From contig JAMXIF010000032.1 of NCBI GenBank assembly GCA_028583685.1, positions 6,040,599 to 6,104,598 on the forward strand: DNA of 64,000 nucleotides. The letters run 5' to 3'. The notes under the pieces were generated by a model. The model did not search any database, was not told the DNA's origin, and saw only the letters and a list, made by a program, of their open reading frames with translations. The position numbers and the translations under genes are program-made. This DNA comes from Petaurus breviceps papuanus. Its lineage: Eukaryota; Chordata; Mammalia; Diprotodontia; Petauridae. Of this stretch, positions 10,795 through 21,929 are shown in pieces. How positions within the stretch are numbered: position 1 is the first letter of the stretch; each line of letters begins with the position of its first letter.

Positions 10795-11290
10795 TTCTTG
10801 ATTAATGTAGAAGCTAATTGATTTGCCTAGGGTCACACAGCTGGTTAAGTGTTAGAGTCTAGATTTGAACCCAGTTCATCCTGTGCCTATAAATCATAAA
10901 GATCATAGATTTAGTAATTAAAGGGGTCTTAGAGATCATCTATATCAACATCCTTATTTTACAGATGAGGAAACTGATGTATCAGAAGGTTATACAGCTA
11001 AATAGCTGTATAAAAAGATAGCAAAATCAGGATTTGATCCTGGGTGCTCTGACTCTACATGCCCCTTTCCCCTACAGTATCTGCATGCTTCACCATCTTT
11101 CCCTACATAATCATAGCTGAAATAGAAAGGAAAAAGAGGTAATCTAAACCAAATTCTCTCAATTTATAGAAGTGAAACTAGATTGGGAGAAAGGCAGTGA
11201 CTTGCCCAAGGCCACATAAGTAGAAAATAATATAAGCAAAGTTTGAACCCAGGCCTTTTGACCCCAAGTCCAAGGGTCTTTCTTCTATTG
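10795..11290 (-). repeat. Three consecutive antisense MIR pieces
   Basis: Pieces at about 10795-10890, 10905-11095 and 11110-11290 each repeat the antisense order 'ttacagatgaggaaactga', 'cacagct-gt-agtg' and 'gaacccagg'. They are separate insertions or partial copies, all old. Confidence 0.75.
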
Positions 11291-11299
11291 ATCCAATAT

Positions 11300-11730
11300 A
11301 CACACATATATACAATCCAATGTATAACAGAAAAACCTTAATGTTTAGGCAGTGGGGTCATTTTCCCCACTTTATTCTACTAGGAAGGAATAAGATAAGG
11401 GCATCATTCCTGCCCTCTCTCCCCTCAGAAATGTCGGTTGTGGCTTCAGCTGGTCAAAGGGCCATGTGGTAGAGTATTTCCCAAAGCAAGACCTAGTCTG
11501 GTGCTTACTGGCCCTGCCCTAAGGGCAATTGAAGGGGCCTTACACATGCACCCCCTGGGAAGGGCCACTTGCCTGCTCTACAACAAAAGGAGTCCCCTCC
11601 TGGAAATTCCTCAGGTTGATAATGAGGGTGCACAGGTCAACTTCTCCAGCCCCCAACCCAGTCCCCAGTAACCGGCAGCCAGCTTCTCCAGCCCCTGCCC
11701 AGAAACCAAATCATCAAATCAGGTCTGGAT
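11300..11730. other. Unassigned non-coding stretch
   Basis: GC-richer than its neighbours. Two overlapping open frames (77 and 104 codons at 11438-11671 and 11529-11843) are proline-rich chance frames with no domain I know. No repeat placed. Confidence 0.4.
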
Positions 11731-11734
11731 TCTA

Positions 11735-12100
11735 CAGCAGGGATAATGCCAGTGGGTCCTTTTTTGCCTTTTCACTGAGACAAAGAATGGACCTAAATGA
11801 ATTATCATTGAGAATTGTGCACAGGAAACAGAGGGCAGATTAAGAAAAAAGAAAAAAAAACCACAAAGAATTCCAAACAAACCAAAACGCTGGACTCTGC
11901 AGAAATCAGTTTGCTGCTAATGCCTGCAGTACAAGCATCTCATACAAAGAAGGCATTGATTCAGTTTGGGATTCAGATCTGAAAATATCTTCCTGGAATG
12001 CTGGGCTGCACTGCAGCCAATTGTTACTAATAACTCATCAGGTATGGTTCCCAGCCCCCAACCCCCAAAGACAAATCAAATGAGAACAATGCCAAACTAC
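11735..12100. other. Low-copy stretch, possible conserved non-coding element
   Basis: Free of nameable repeats and not open in any long frame. It contains homeodomain-like ATTATC and TAAT motifs and a CTGCACTGCAGCC inverted motif. Conservation is a guess from sequence texture only. Confidence 0.25.
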
Positions 12101-12409
12101 CAGGGTCCCTGTTGTGTGTTTGTACAGCAAATCCAGAGAGCTTTGCTGCACACCTGCATTCAATTTTCTCCTTTATATTCTAATGCAGGTAAAGGAATTA
12201 ATCACAAAACATACATCTCTATCTCTCATCTCTGTCACATTACGATCTATCTTGAAACACATGTGTACATACATGTTTGTGCCCATGCATGTACACACAG
12301 ACACACACACAGTTTCCACCTGCTTCAGTAGAAATTGCCCCAGCTCTGTGAATTCATCCATGTGGGTTCTTCCTGCATTGGTGCAGATAATAATCTTTGC
12401 ATTGAGATA

Positions 12410-12545
12410 TAATGGAAAGAGCACCAGATTTGGAAACAGGATTTAGATTTAAATACTGACGCCACTGTTTCCTAGCTCCGGCCAGTGACAATCTCTTCAG
12501 ACCTCAGTTTCCTCATCTGTGAAAGGAGTGAATTTAAACATGATG
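12410..12545 (+). repeat. MIR3-like SINE
   Basis: Sense body 'aatggaaagagcaccagattt' and 'cctcagtttcctcatctgtgaaa'. It directly precedes a second SINE. A dinucleotide (AC)n tract lies just upstream at about 12292-12311. Confidence 0.75.
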
Positions 12546-12860
12546 AGGCGATTGTGCAGTGGAAAGGACACTACATTTGATGTCAAAGGACCTGAGTTTG
12601 AATCCTCAGTCTGCTATTTCTATCCTCTCTGATCTTGTATGACTCACTGGACCTTTCTGGGCCTCAATTTCCTCATCTATAAAATGAAGGGCTCGGAGTA
12701 AAGGACCTGAGTTTGGATCCTCAGTCTGCTATTTCTATCCTCTTTGATCTTATATGAGTCACTGGACCTTTCTGGGCCTCAATTTCCTCATCTATAAAAT
12801 GAAGGGCTCAGAGTAAAGGACCTTTAAGGTCCCTTCCTGATCAAAAACTGCGATTTTATG
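12546..12860 (+). repeat. MIR3-like SINE with internal tandem duplication
   Basis: Head 'aggcgattgtgcagtggaaagg' and tail 'ctttaaggtcccttcctgatc' are present once. The central 115 bp are present twice (12585-12699 and 12700-12814), differing at roughly six positions. Each unit begins with 'aaaggacc', and the same string also follows the second unit. Confidence 0.9.
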
Positions 12861-13140
12861 ATAAATGAATGTAAGTTCTAAATCTTATGGTGAAGCATCC
12901 ATGACTTCTCACCCATGTTTTTCCATAAATCCTTTATTAAAGGAATCCCCTGTCATACAATAAGTAAACTAGAAATTTTCCTTTGATTCTTTAAATATGT
13001 TGGTTGCTCCAAAAGACCCCTTAGGCTACTCATTGGTTCTTTCTCATTCTTTCTATATGACTAGCTCATCTTCCTTTTCAGGTCATACATACTCTAGAGA
13101 GTATATTTCATATCACTCTTCTTGGTTAAGTAATCATGAT

Positions 13141-13301
13141 TATTATTATTTTTTTAAAGCAATCGGGGTTAAGTAACTTGCTCAAGGTTACACGGCCAAT
13201 TATTTCTGGGTGTGGTGCTGAGTATCTGAGCCCGGATTTGATCCAGGTCATCCCGACACTGGAGCCGGTGCTCTTACTCTCTGAGCCACCTGGCCACCCC
13301 T
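13141..13301 (-). repeat. Monomeric SINE matching the right half of the dimer
   Basis: T-rich tail, then 'aatcggggttaagtaacttgctcaaggttacacggcc', ending 'gagccacctggccacccc'. The 12-bp exact target duplication AGTAATCATGAT lies at 13129-13140 and 13302-13313. Internally it follows the right monomer of the dimers at 4740 and 22481. Confidence 0.92.
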
Positions 13302-13334
13302 AGTAATCATGATGCTAGAAACTACTTAACTCCT

Positions 13335-13575
13335 TTTCCTCATCTATATCTATATCTATATGTATGTATATGTGTATATACAAGGTGATCCAAAAGTTTT
13401 AATAGTTTTAAACTACACTAAAACTTTTGGGACATGTACATATATACATAAATACACGTATATATATGCACACACATAGAAATGAAATACACCTATGGAT
13501 ATGTATATGTACCTACGTATGTATCTAAACACAGATAGATATGTGTGTCTATAATGTATATATAGATATGTGAGA
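13335..13575. repeat. TATATG/TATGTA low-complexity tract
   Basis: Degenerate TATA, TATG and CACA units, interrupted by the mariner-like palindrome at 13380-13440. No perfect array. Confidence 0.8.
13380..13440. mobile_element. Mariner-like palindromic MITE remnant
   Basis: About 60 bp organised as an inverted repeat. A 12-bp arm CCAAAAGTTTTA (13390-13401) pairs exactly with its complement at 13419-13430, and pairing is looser toward the centre. The design (short, nearly all palindrome, 'GGGACA' outer end, TA-rich flanks) resembles MADE1-like Tc1/mariner MITEs. Confidence 0.6.
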
Positions 13576-13579
13576 AATG

Positions 13580-15940
13580 TGCTCATTTAGAAAGAACACG
13601 ATGTAAAAGCCAGGAAAGCTTTTAATTTTTAAGGTAAGATTGCAGGCCTTGTGTTCTACAAAGAGACCCTCCCCCAGCCCCCAGTAATGAACAATTCTAC
13701 CTTTATCCCTGTTCAGGCTGCCAGCTGCCTCCCTTTTTTCCCATTAGTTGCACAACTTTCCAGTCCTTCTTGTTCATATGATCCTCCTTAACATGTTGCC
13801 CCCTCCCGTACATACGTTGCGTGTTCATTCAAATTAAGTCTTGGCTCCACCCAGGGAGGGGGACATAATGTTCATAAGATCATTAAGCATGTGCTCTGCC
13901 TTTTAGCTGTGCCTTTTGAGCCACCTGGAGATGTCTTGACATGTATGCATGAATGTATTTTTGCCAGGGTCGAAAGTTCAGGTGGTTTGTGGTTCAGAAT
14001 TCTAGTGCCTCCACTTTTCAGACCTGTTTCTCTTGCTACTCCAGGGATCTCAGTCCCTTGAGGGCTCACTCTTTTTAGATACCTTGACCAGGCTGAATCA
14101 GACTATCTATCTAGAGGTCTTTTTTGACAGATGTGAGTGACCAAAATGAAAGATTCAGATGTTGGTCAGACAGTCAAATTCTAGACCAGTTCTACTTTTT
14201 CTTATCTTCTGTTGAATATACTTCTCCCACATACATGTACTTACCAATATCCAAGCTGGTACTGTGTTTCATGACCATCCTTGTTATTATTATCATATTC
14301 ACATTTATATACTGTTTAAATTTGTAAAGTCCTTTCTTTACCATCCCCAGATAAGGTAGGTGAAACCAGGTATGAGGTATAATTTGTGGTCTCCCCAAAG
14401 CTTCCTTTATCTAAAATTATGTATCCCTTCCTCCCTACCTCTCCTCCTCCCAGCTAATTCCTCCATTAGTCACCCCTTTCTATTGTGGTAGTTGAGAGAT
14501 ACTGCTAAATTGCACATACATTCTTAGGAGGGATGACACATTAAGATATCATTGCCCATAATTATTTTCTCAGATGGGCCAGTGGCATATTGGGGAATGA
14601 GATTCCTAAGGGATTGTATCACAGAACAAGAAAGCTTTGATGGGGGAAGGAGAGAAACAGAACTTGGGATAATGGACCTCTCCTAAAGAGCAGAGGGGGC
14701 ACTGAAAGGAAGTAGAAAGACATGGTAAACCAATTTTGGCTGCTTTACAAATTTGCCTAAGACTAGCCTGATCAATGCTTCAAATGAAAAATCAAGATGA
14801 GAATTTGTTACTAATTTCAGGGATATTTTTTGATTGAAATAGATAACATTCGTTGAAACAAAATTTATGAAATAAATAACAGAATGTAAGAAATGGAATG
14901 AGTCTCTAATCCTCAATCCATGAAAGATCATAGTCTTCTACACTAGTTGAGAATTCTATGGACATTATATGTTCTGAGGTGAGTTAGTTTTGCACTGTGG
15001 TTGAAAAACAATCCATGGCCCTATCCCCTAGAAAGTGACTGTGCCTTGTAGGCATACTTTTTGGCCCTACCTCTCAATTCCATTGCTCTGGACAGAAAGT
15101 TCCCCTTTCCCCATCTGTCCCACTTATACTCTACATCTGTTGGCTCTTGAAGCTATATCTCCTGATATTGCTTATTACTTCAGAAGATGCCATTTACTGA
15201 TTTTCTGCCAATCCATTGCTGGCATATGCTGGTACTATCATTCGTTCCTGGTCTAACAAATAAACTGGAGTATAAAAGGTTCTTTAAAAAAAATGCTTGT
15301 TTATTGGTCTGACTTCTTCTTCCTTAGCGTATTACTATTCTTTTGTGAGGCTGCTGCAGGCCAATAGGACTCAGAAGCCACATTTTCAGTTCTTTTGTTA
15401 AAAAGTCTACATCAGACCCAGATGACACACAGGCAACAGTCAAGATTTTTCCTACTTACCTTGAAGAACTATTTCCCTTACACAGTAACATTTCCATTTA
15501 ACAGAGCCTTTCAGAAACAATTCCTTAATTCAGTAGTAAGCAATGGTGAGAATTTCAGTGACAGATGGTAGGAATTTCAGGTATCATCATAAGCCTGGTT
15601 AGGAAAGAGGAGAGGAAGATAGATAGTTAGATACCTTTAATACTCCTTAAATCCAGCTATGCAAGTATCCACTTATTTTTTCAAAGGATAGGGCCAACTC
15701 TGAGTCTGTACATTTGTGTGTCTCTCTATCCTGTTCCTCTTCCTGTTTATTCTTGTTCTCAGCTCTGTATTTTTTTCTAGTTGTTATGAGGAGGTTGGTC
15801 AGGCTTCTCCTTGTCTTGACTACACAAATCAGAGGGTAGGCTAGAAGCATGTTCTCCGGTTAAAACACACCAAGAAATAAAACATCGTTGATTATTGGAA
15901 ACTGTAGAAGATCATTCTATTGGGAAGGTCAAAAAAGTGA
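13580..15940. other. Mostly low-copy non-coding DNA
   Basis: I see no repeat that I can name with confidence and no coding exon. Open frames are 82 codons or shorter, without motifs. Near 15259-15295 an AATAAA motif is followed about 20 bases later by an A run, as at the 3' end of a retrocopied transcript, but no parent gene is recognisable. Confidence 0.4.
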
Positions 15941-15954
15941 GTCAACACATTGAA

Positions 15955-16206
15955 CCAAGTCAATGGACAAGCATTTATTAAGTTCCTACTATGCTCCAGG
16001 CACTGTAGTAGGTACTAGGGATACAAATAGAAAGAATGCAGCAATACCTGCTCTCAAGGGGCTTATATTCTAATGGCAGAAACAAAATTTACACATATTA
16101 AGTACAAAGAGAACAAATACGAAGAGAATAAATACAAATAAATACAAAATGCTTAAATTCAAGGCTCTTCGGGAGATAGGGCACCAGCAGGCTATGGGAT
16201 CAGTTA
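15955..16206 (-). repeat. L2 LINE 3' region, antisense
   Basis: The reverse complement carries the L2 terminal string; on the plus strand it reads 'acaagcatttattaag', then 'ctactatgctccaggcactg', then 'ctctcaaggggcttatattctaatgg'. Confidence 0.85.
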
Positions 16207-16555
16207 ACATTTTAGAGTAAATAAGGTTCTTAGATCCCTTTTTCCTCTAGACAGGGGTACAGATAAGGGTACTAGCTGCTAAAGTGACAAAAGTAGCTAC
16301 TACACAGAAGGTGAAGGGAGGGAAGAACACAGGAACTGAAGCAAGAGGGGGACAAAAGTTTGTCCAAATTCATAAGCTTACTCAGAGTCAGCCTTACTCT
16401 CTCACACAAAGTTCCTAAAGGTAGTATCTACACAAAAGCTGCTGCATGCCAAGCAGACACCATAACACTGAGCTCAGGAGAGCTTGTGAGAATGGCATTT
16501 ATAGGTCTTTTAGAGAGGCAGAGGGATGATGACATTGCGCCAATAGCCTAGAAAA
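16207..16555 (-). mobile_element. Possible LTR fossil
   Basis: It interrupts an antisense L2. Read on the minus strand it contains a TATA-box-like CCTATAAATGCC around 16495-16506. Its left border block ('ttagatccctttttcctctag') recurs at about 39690-39713 beside another antisense L2. I found neither clear TG...CA ends nor a target duplication. Confidence 0.35.
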
Positions 16556-16559
16556 GGCC

Positions 16560-17110
16560 AGTCTGTTTTGGGGAGGATGAGAGCTCTTTCTTCACTTGCA
16601 GTATTCCATTTGGTTTAATTAAGCCAGGAGTGTATGCCTAGGCAATGAGGTTTGGCTTTGAAATGAAAATTAATCATCCCCGTTGATTTTTTTCTTTTTT
16701 TTTTTTTACTATTTGTCTTTTGGATGTCTACAACCACAGCCCGCTGCAGGGTGTGTGTACAGTAAAACAACATTAATTAAAATGCTAAAATATATTTTAG
16801 AAGATGCCCAGTGGCAGCAAAGGATGAGGCAGACAAAATTAGCACAAAATCAGAAATAAGAGGCACTAGTGGTTGGTCCCCTTGGGCTTGGCCAGCTTAA
16901 AAAGCACTGACAACCAGTACTCTGAGCCAATGGCTCAGGGTTTGTGTTTTGATTTTTCATTTAGGTGTTGAATAAAAAGTAGCTCTGGCAATTATATGGA
17001 AGTACTATGTTTCCACAAACAAAGCAATTAATCTAGGCTACAGTCAATTGTGGTTCCACAATATGGATTGACCTCCTTTGTCTCCAATTAAAGGGCTAAG
17101 TCTGAAAGAT
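16560..17110. other. Candidate conserved non-coding element
   Basis: Repeat-free except for a T run at 16690-16707. It has many homeodomain-type TTAATTAA, AATTAAT and ATTATAT cores, SOX/TCF-like CTTTGT and AACAAAG words, and no long open frame. This word content is typical of developmental enhancers, but conservation cannot be tested here. Confidence 0.3.
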
Positions 17111-18925
17111 TATGTCTTCTTTTTGCAAACCTGTTGAAATGTTCAGTGATCACTCAAAGAATTTTAATACACAAACAAATGAACAAACAACCCAATGATT
17201 AGCCTTATGAACCAGAGTAAACACAAGTATAATTTTTCTCTTTATCTAACTCAGCAAATATGATGATAGTGTCTTAATAATGGCTCTTGAGGAAGCAGGG
17301 AACATGATTCCTTTAATAAGCAAACTATAAGGGTAAAAACAGAAATGTTAGGAATGTCCAGCTTTACCAATTTGCTTGAGTCAGGGCCAATAAAACTATT
17401 CATGGGCTCTTGAGGTGGCATTTCCTCATGTGAACTACTCTCTATTATTTATATGAGAAAGAGTTGCAAATGAGCAGGGTATAGCCGGGCTGTTTACCAG
17501 GGAAATCAGAATCTGCATTTAACATGGCAGTTAGAAGATAGGTGGTAATGAGATCCCAGGTTTGTTAGAAAAGACAAAATCCTAGATAAGAGGAAGAGGC
17601 TTCTGTATAAGAGAAATGAATTAATCCTTCGTGGCCATCAGTGTTTAGAAACAGATTGAGGAAATCCTAGAAGTCAACACATTTCCATGAAACATATCCA
17701 GATGTTGCCTTCCTGATAAGAAAATATCTAAAGCCTTAGAGGTAGCCCCAGAACTCAGGGACCCACTCTCACTTTCCCATTGTCATTAAAAAGAACTTTT
17801 ACTGAGTTTCTGAGGGTTTCAAGATTTCACCAGTATGACCTCAGGGAACAATCTTTGAGACCATACCAAATTTTAGTTGAGAGATTAAATCTGAGCCTTC
17901 TCCAAATACCTTCCCTATACAACTTCATTTCCCAACGATTTCCCAACAAAGACTCCAATTTGGACCAGATGGTTCTGACATTTATTCCTACTCTAACATT
18001 TATAAGATTTTCACCCATTCCATGAGTTTAGCTGCAGTACAGATGACAAGTGTGATGTAGCCTAAGTACCCAGACAGACCTATTCAAGGATGTTAGGATA
18101 ACACCCAACTTCTACCTCCAACTTCCCACCTCCACTTAAAGATCAGCACAATGGAAGCTCTGTCCATCACCTGTTCTGATCCTAAGGTACATTTATTTCT
18201 GTTGTCGTTAAGCTTCTTACCACTGTCTTTGGTTCCTGCTTATAAATGTTTAAAAATACTCACTCGATGCACAGTGGGGATTATATCCTCTCTCATTTCC
18301 TAAATGAAAAGCAACTCATGCATTATTCAGAAAAATATTGTATTATTGAACAAAGGATGGACTCATTCATTCCTTATTATGCATTCAGGTCTTTGCTACC
18401 CTTTTAGCGAATAGCACATATCTCCTAAGGGTTCTGCTGAGGGGTTTTGTAAACAAAGGCAGAGATCAAAGGTAGCCTATTCATATGGCAAAATTAAGAG
18501 ATTACCAATAAGAGATAATGATTTATTGCAATGCAACAACAGAGAGAATTTCCAACATATTTACCTGGCAAGGTTGAAAGTTGTCCAACTTAACAAAGAT
18601 GACACCCAGGAGCACAGGGGTGACATTCCATAAAACTGAATAGTTGCTGAAGATGGTTTTCTATATCCTTACCTTCCCCTGCTTGTCCCCTTTTTCTTCG
18701 TTTTCTCTTGCTTTCTCTCTAATACCGACCATTCTCTTTAAAACGAGGAAAGCATTTAGGAAACTAGTTTATATCTACTCATATCTTTCCAGAGGTGTGT
18801 GCAGATTTTTTTTTTAAGGAAGATACCTGTAAAAGGCAAAGCTGAGTCCAAAGGAACAAATCACTAATGGAATTTTAGGCTGCATAGAACCTGGGTGGAG
18901 TCATTTTGGCATAAGGGTAGCATTT
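17111..18925. other. Low-copy non-coding DNA
   Basis: No nameable repeats or exons. Overlapping sense and antisense frames at 17780-18025 and 17827-18018 are both under 82 codons and show no family motif. Confidence 0.45.
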
Positions 18926-18930
18926 ATTGG

Positions 18931-19405
18931 TGTGATCTAAGGGTGCTAAGAACTCTGAAATGCAAGGGTACAGGGCAGGGGTATTCCTCAAAAGAATTTG
19001 ACTGCTCAAGTCTTCTTTGAGTCCAAGTAAAGAGTTTATTATGAAGGAACCAGTTGGATGGGGGAGATTCCTATAGAATCTATGGTATTTGTGATGTCAC
19101 TACAAGTGGGCCAGATTCTAAGAATCTGAGCAATTTAATGGGGGTAAGATTGATATTTTATATAGAAGACTGTGGGAAGATCTGGATGAGATTAGAGAAT
19201 GGCAAGCAGCCTGGGGTGGGCCATTAGGCCAGGTACAGACAATGAAGGTCACAATGAAAGGGCAGTTAAAAGGATTATAGTGGGATGGGCTGGATTCCTC
19301 AGGCAAATTGGAAGGATCTGGGCTACTTTTCAGCTGTTCACAGACCCTTTTAAGGGGTCTCATTGCTCCATCAGCCTCATCATGTATGGTGCCTTTTAAT
19401 TCACA
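18931..19405 (-). mobile_element. Solo LTR fossil, minus strand
   Basis: Read on the minus strand it starts TGTGAATTAAAAGGC and ends TTAGATCACA. It has a TATA-like TCTATATAAAAT element (complement near 19154-19165) and an AATAAA signal (complement at 19035-19040) followed by 'CTCTTTACTTGGACTC', an arrangement seen in gammaretrovirus-type LTRs. Ends are approximate. No clear target duplication and no internal retroviral sequence. Confidence 0.7.
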
Positions 19406-19487
19406 CTATCTTGGCTACTTCATATTAAGAGAATCATAGAATCAAAGAATTTTGGATCTAGAAGAGGGACAATTTAGCTCATCCTAT

Positions 19488-20110
19488 TGTAATGTTAATG
19501 GGATTAGAAGGTCTTCCCCACCCATCAATAGGCCCCAGTGGGGGAGCCCTTTGGGGGAGGGACTTGCCTAAAGAGGAGTTTGTTTAGGAGGAAGTTTGTT
19601 TGTAGAAAGGCTTCCACACCTTTTGGTACTAAATTGATTAGGGAGTGAATCACAAGGGTTGTGATGCTTTCTGACTCTGAGAAGTGTATATATACTCTGA
19701 GTTGGTATTTTGCTTTGGGGGTTCACCTATGAGAAGGACCTTGTGATTCCCTGGATGAAACTCTGAAGAGTTGTATCTTCAGCCCCTTCCCCTCCCACCC
19801 ATTCCTCCTCTCCCTCCATGGCTCAGATGGAAAGGCTTTCTGGATCAGATGGTATATGTAAAGAGTATAGCAATATTGTTTTAATTTAGGCAGTCAGAGC
19901 CCTGTCTGTTGGCTTTTGTGCTGATTTCTCTGCTTATATTTTTCTCTGACATTCAAGGTGCTGACCTTTCCCCTGAACTAGTGAATGTAATTAAAAAATA
20001 AAAATGTAATTAAAAGCTAATCCTTTTTTGAGCAGTCTTTCTTAGAAAAGCACATTGAAGAACCTGTGCTGGCAAGTCATTCCAGGTGTTCTAGGGTGCT
20101 TGCTGTTACA
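19488..20110 (+). mobile_element. Solo LTR fossil (family B)
   Basis: 623-bp unit from TGTAATGTTAATGGG to GCTTGCTGTTACA, with a 5-bp target duplication CCTAT (19483-19487, 20111-20115). It has a TATATATA box-like stretch near 19688. It shares the segments 'aggtgctgacctttcccctgaac', 'aagaacctgtg-tggca' and 'agggtgcttgctg' with the LTR at 38716-39251, so the two form one family. No interior. Confidence 0.9.
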
Positions 20111-20300
20111 CCTATTCATCAAAAAACATTAAGTGCTTACTATGCTCCAGAAACTGGGCTAAATTCTGGTAATACTATACCAATGAAAGCAGAACGAAAG
20201 CTAGTCCCTGCTTTCAAGAAGCTTACATTCTAATGGAAGAAGACAACACATAAAAGGGAACTGAAGAGCTGAGTGGAATGGGGCAGGGCAAAAGGTCTTG
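20111..20300 (-). repeat. L2 LINE 3' end, antisense
   Basis: 'aacattaagtgcttactatgctccag', then 'ccctgctttcaagaagcttacattctaatggaagaagacaac' follow the antisense L2 terminal region. Confidence 0.8.
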
Positions 20301-20520
20301 TAGAGAGGGTCAGTTGTGTAGCCAGCAGAGGTAGGAGAGACTAGGATGACCTGGGCAGCTTTCTTTAAGTGGAGGTTCTGGGAGGAGCCATGCAGTCATA
20401 TGGAGAGGCCTCAGAGTAGACGGTACTTCCACTGTGTGAATTCTGCACCTGGGGTGGGCTTTAAGGATGAAAAGTTTCTGGGGCATGATAGAAAAAGTCT
20501 GGAGCAGCCTTGGAGAGGTG
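20301..20520. other. Unassigned stretch
   Basis: Possibly further antisense L2, but too diverged to place. The 131-codon minus-strand frame across it (20310-20705) also runs through the MIR and shows no domain. Confidence 0.35.
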
Positions 20521-20524
20521 ATTC

Positions 20525-20615
20525 CTTTTACAAGTGAGAAATTTGAAGCCCAGAGTGATTTGTCCAAGGTCATGCAGCAAATGAGTGACAGAGCAGGGAC
20601 TGGAAACTGGATTTC
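20525..20615 (-). repeat. MIR piece, antisense
   Basis: 'agaaatttgaagcccagagtgatttgtccaaggtcatgcagc' is the antisense MIR core. Confidence 0.7.
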
Positions 20616-20784
20616 CTGAAAATGTATTAAGGTAGTTCTCAATTTAAATGAACCCTGCAGCAAATATTCTTGCAAGTTGAATCTTCTGGTTGCAATGTAA
20701 TCCATTCAGTACTTCCGGAGCCATGGTATGGATCCTCATATGATAACTTATATTTGTGTAACATTTTATTATAACATATTCATT

Positions 20785-20860
20785 TGAAATTATATATGTG
20801 TATATATGTATATGTGTGTGTATATATGTATGTGTATGTATGTGTGTATGTATAATTATC
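20785..20860. repeat. TATG/TGTG microsatellite-like tract
   Basis: Imperfect (TATATG)n and (TGTATG)n units. The histidine-threonine-isoleucine frame on the minus strand is an artefact. Confidence 0.9.
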
Positions 20861-21219
20861 CATTCCACATTTTGTGGGGGAGGAGGATTTAGGAGCTTGG
20901 CAACCCTCTTGATCTGGAAAATCTGTGTAAAAATGTTTTGCCCTCCCTTTGTACCAGAGAAGTCTATTTTTTTCTTATATCACGTATTTACATATCATAA
21001 AATATGATCACTTATCATAAAATTTGGGTTAAGTATTTGGCCATAGGCCCTGTGTTGTTGACTGTCTTTCAAGTATCATCTGTGCTTTCTGCAAACCACC
21101 CCCCATATTTCCATTTAATTTATTATGCTAACTGGCCATATATTGAAACTGTGATAGGGAAAGTCACCATGTGAAAGAGATAACTGTAATAATATTGTAA
21201 TATATAATCATATAATAAT

Positions 21220-21395
21220 AATAGTTCCCATTAGCAGAGCTCTTTGAGGCTTACAAAATATATTCTTTACAATGCCCCTGTGAGATAGGTAGTATAAGGA
21301 AACTCATTCTACCAAAGAGTCAGCTATGTAATGCATTGAGGACTACACAGAGCTGGCCTCTCTCCACTACAATTCTGGGGCTCTTTCTGCATTAC
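21220..21395 (-). repeat. MIR, antisense, diverged
   Basis: Order 'gctctttgaggcttacaaaat', 'gcccctgtgagataggtagta', 'gactacacagagctgg' matches antisense MIR with losses. Confidence 0.55.
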
Positions 21396-21654
21396 TACAC
21401 ATAGTTTCAGTGATTTGGGTTTCTTATATGTCATCTCTACCAGATTGGGGGAGGCGGAGGATACAGAGTGGGGGTGGAGTTGATCAGAAATTGCCAACCT
21501 GGGGAAGGAGATAAAGTTTTTATCTCTGGTGTTCTAATATCTCCCTTTCAACATCCGCTTCTTTCTTTCTTGTATTCTCCTCTTCCCTGCTCCTTCTTCT
21601 CACACTCTTTAAGGTGTGACCCTCTTCTAGTGGAAGGCACATTTTAACAGAGGA

Positions 21655-21910
21655 ACTTGGTAGCACAGTGGATAGAGAATTGGGCCTAGAATCAGCAAGA
21701 TTGGAGTTCAGATTTGACTTCAGACACTAGCTGTGTGACCCTGGGGAAGTCACTAGTTGTCTCAGTTCCCTCAATAGTAAAATGGGGATAAATAACAGCT
21801 CCTAACTTGTATGGTTGTGAGAATCAAATGAAATAATATTTGTCAAAAATACTTAGCACAATGCCTGGCACAAAGTGGGCCCTATATAAATGCTTATTCT
21901 CTTTCTCCTA
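21655..21910 (+). repeat. MIR, nearly complete
   Basis: Sense order 'ttggtagcacagtggatag', 'gctgtgtgaccctggggaagtcac', 'aaaatggggataaataacag', 'cttagcacaatgcctggcac', ending 'aaatgcttattc'. Confidence 0.9.
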
Positions 21911-21929
21911 ATAATAATCACCTATATTT

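Noticed and set aside
20310-20705. 131-codon minus-strand frame
   Set aside because: It spans unassigned DNA and an antisense MIR, and matches no family I know. Consistent with chance.
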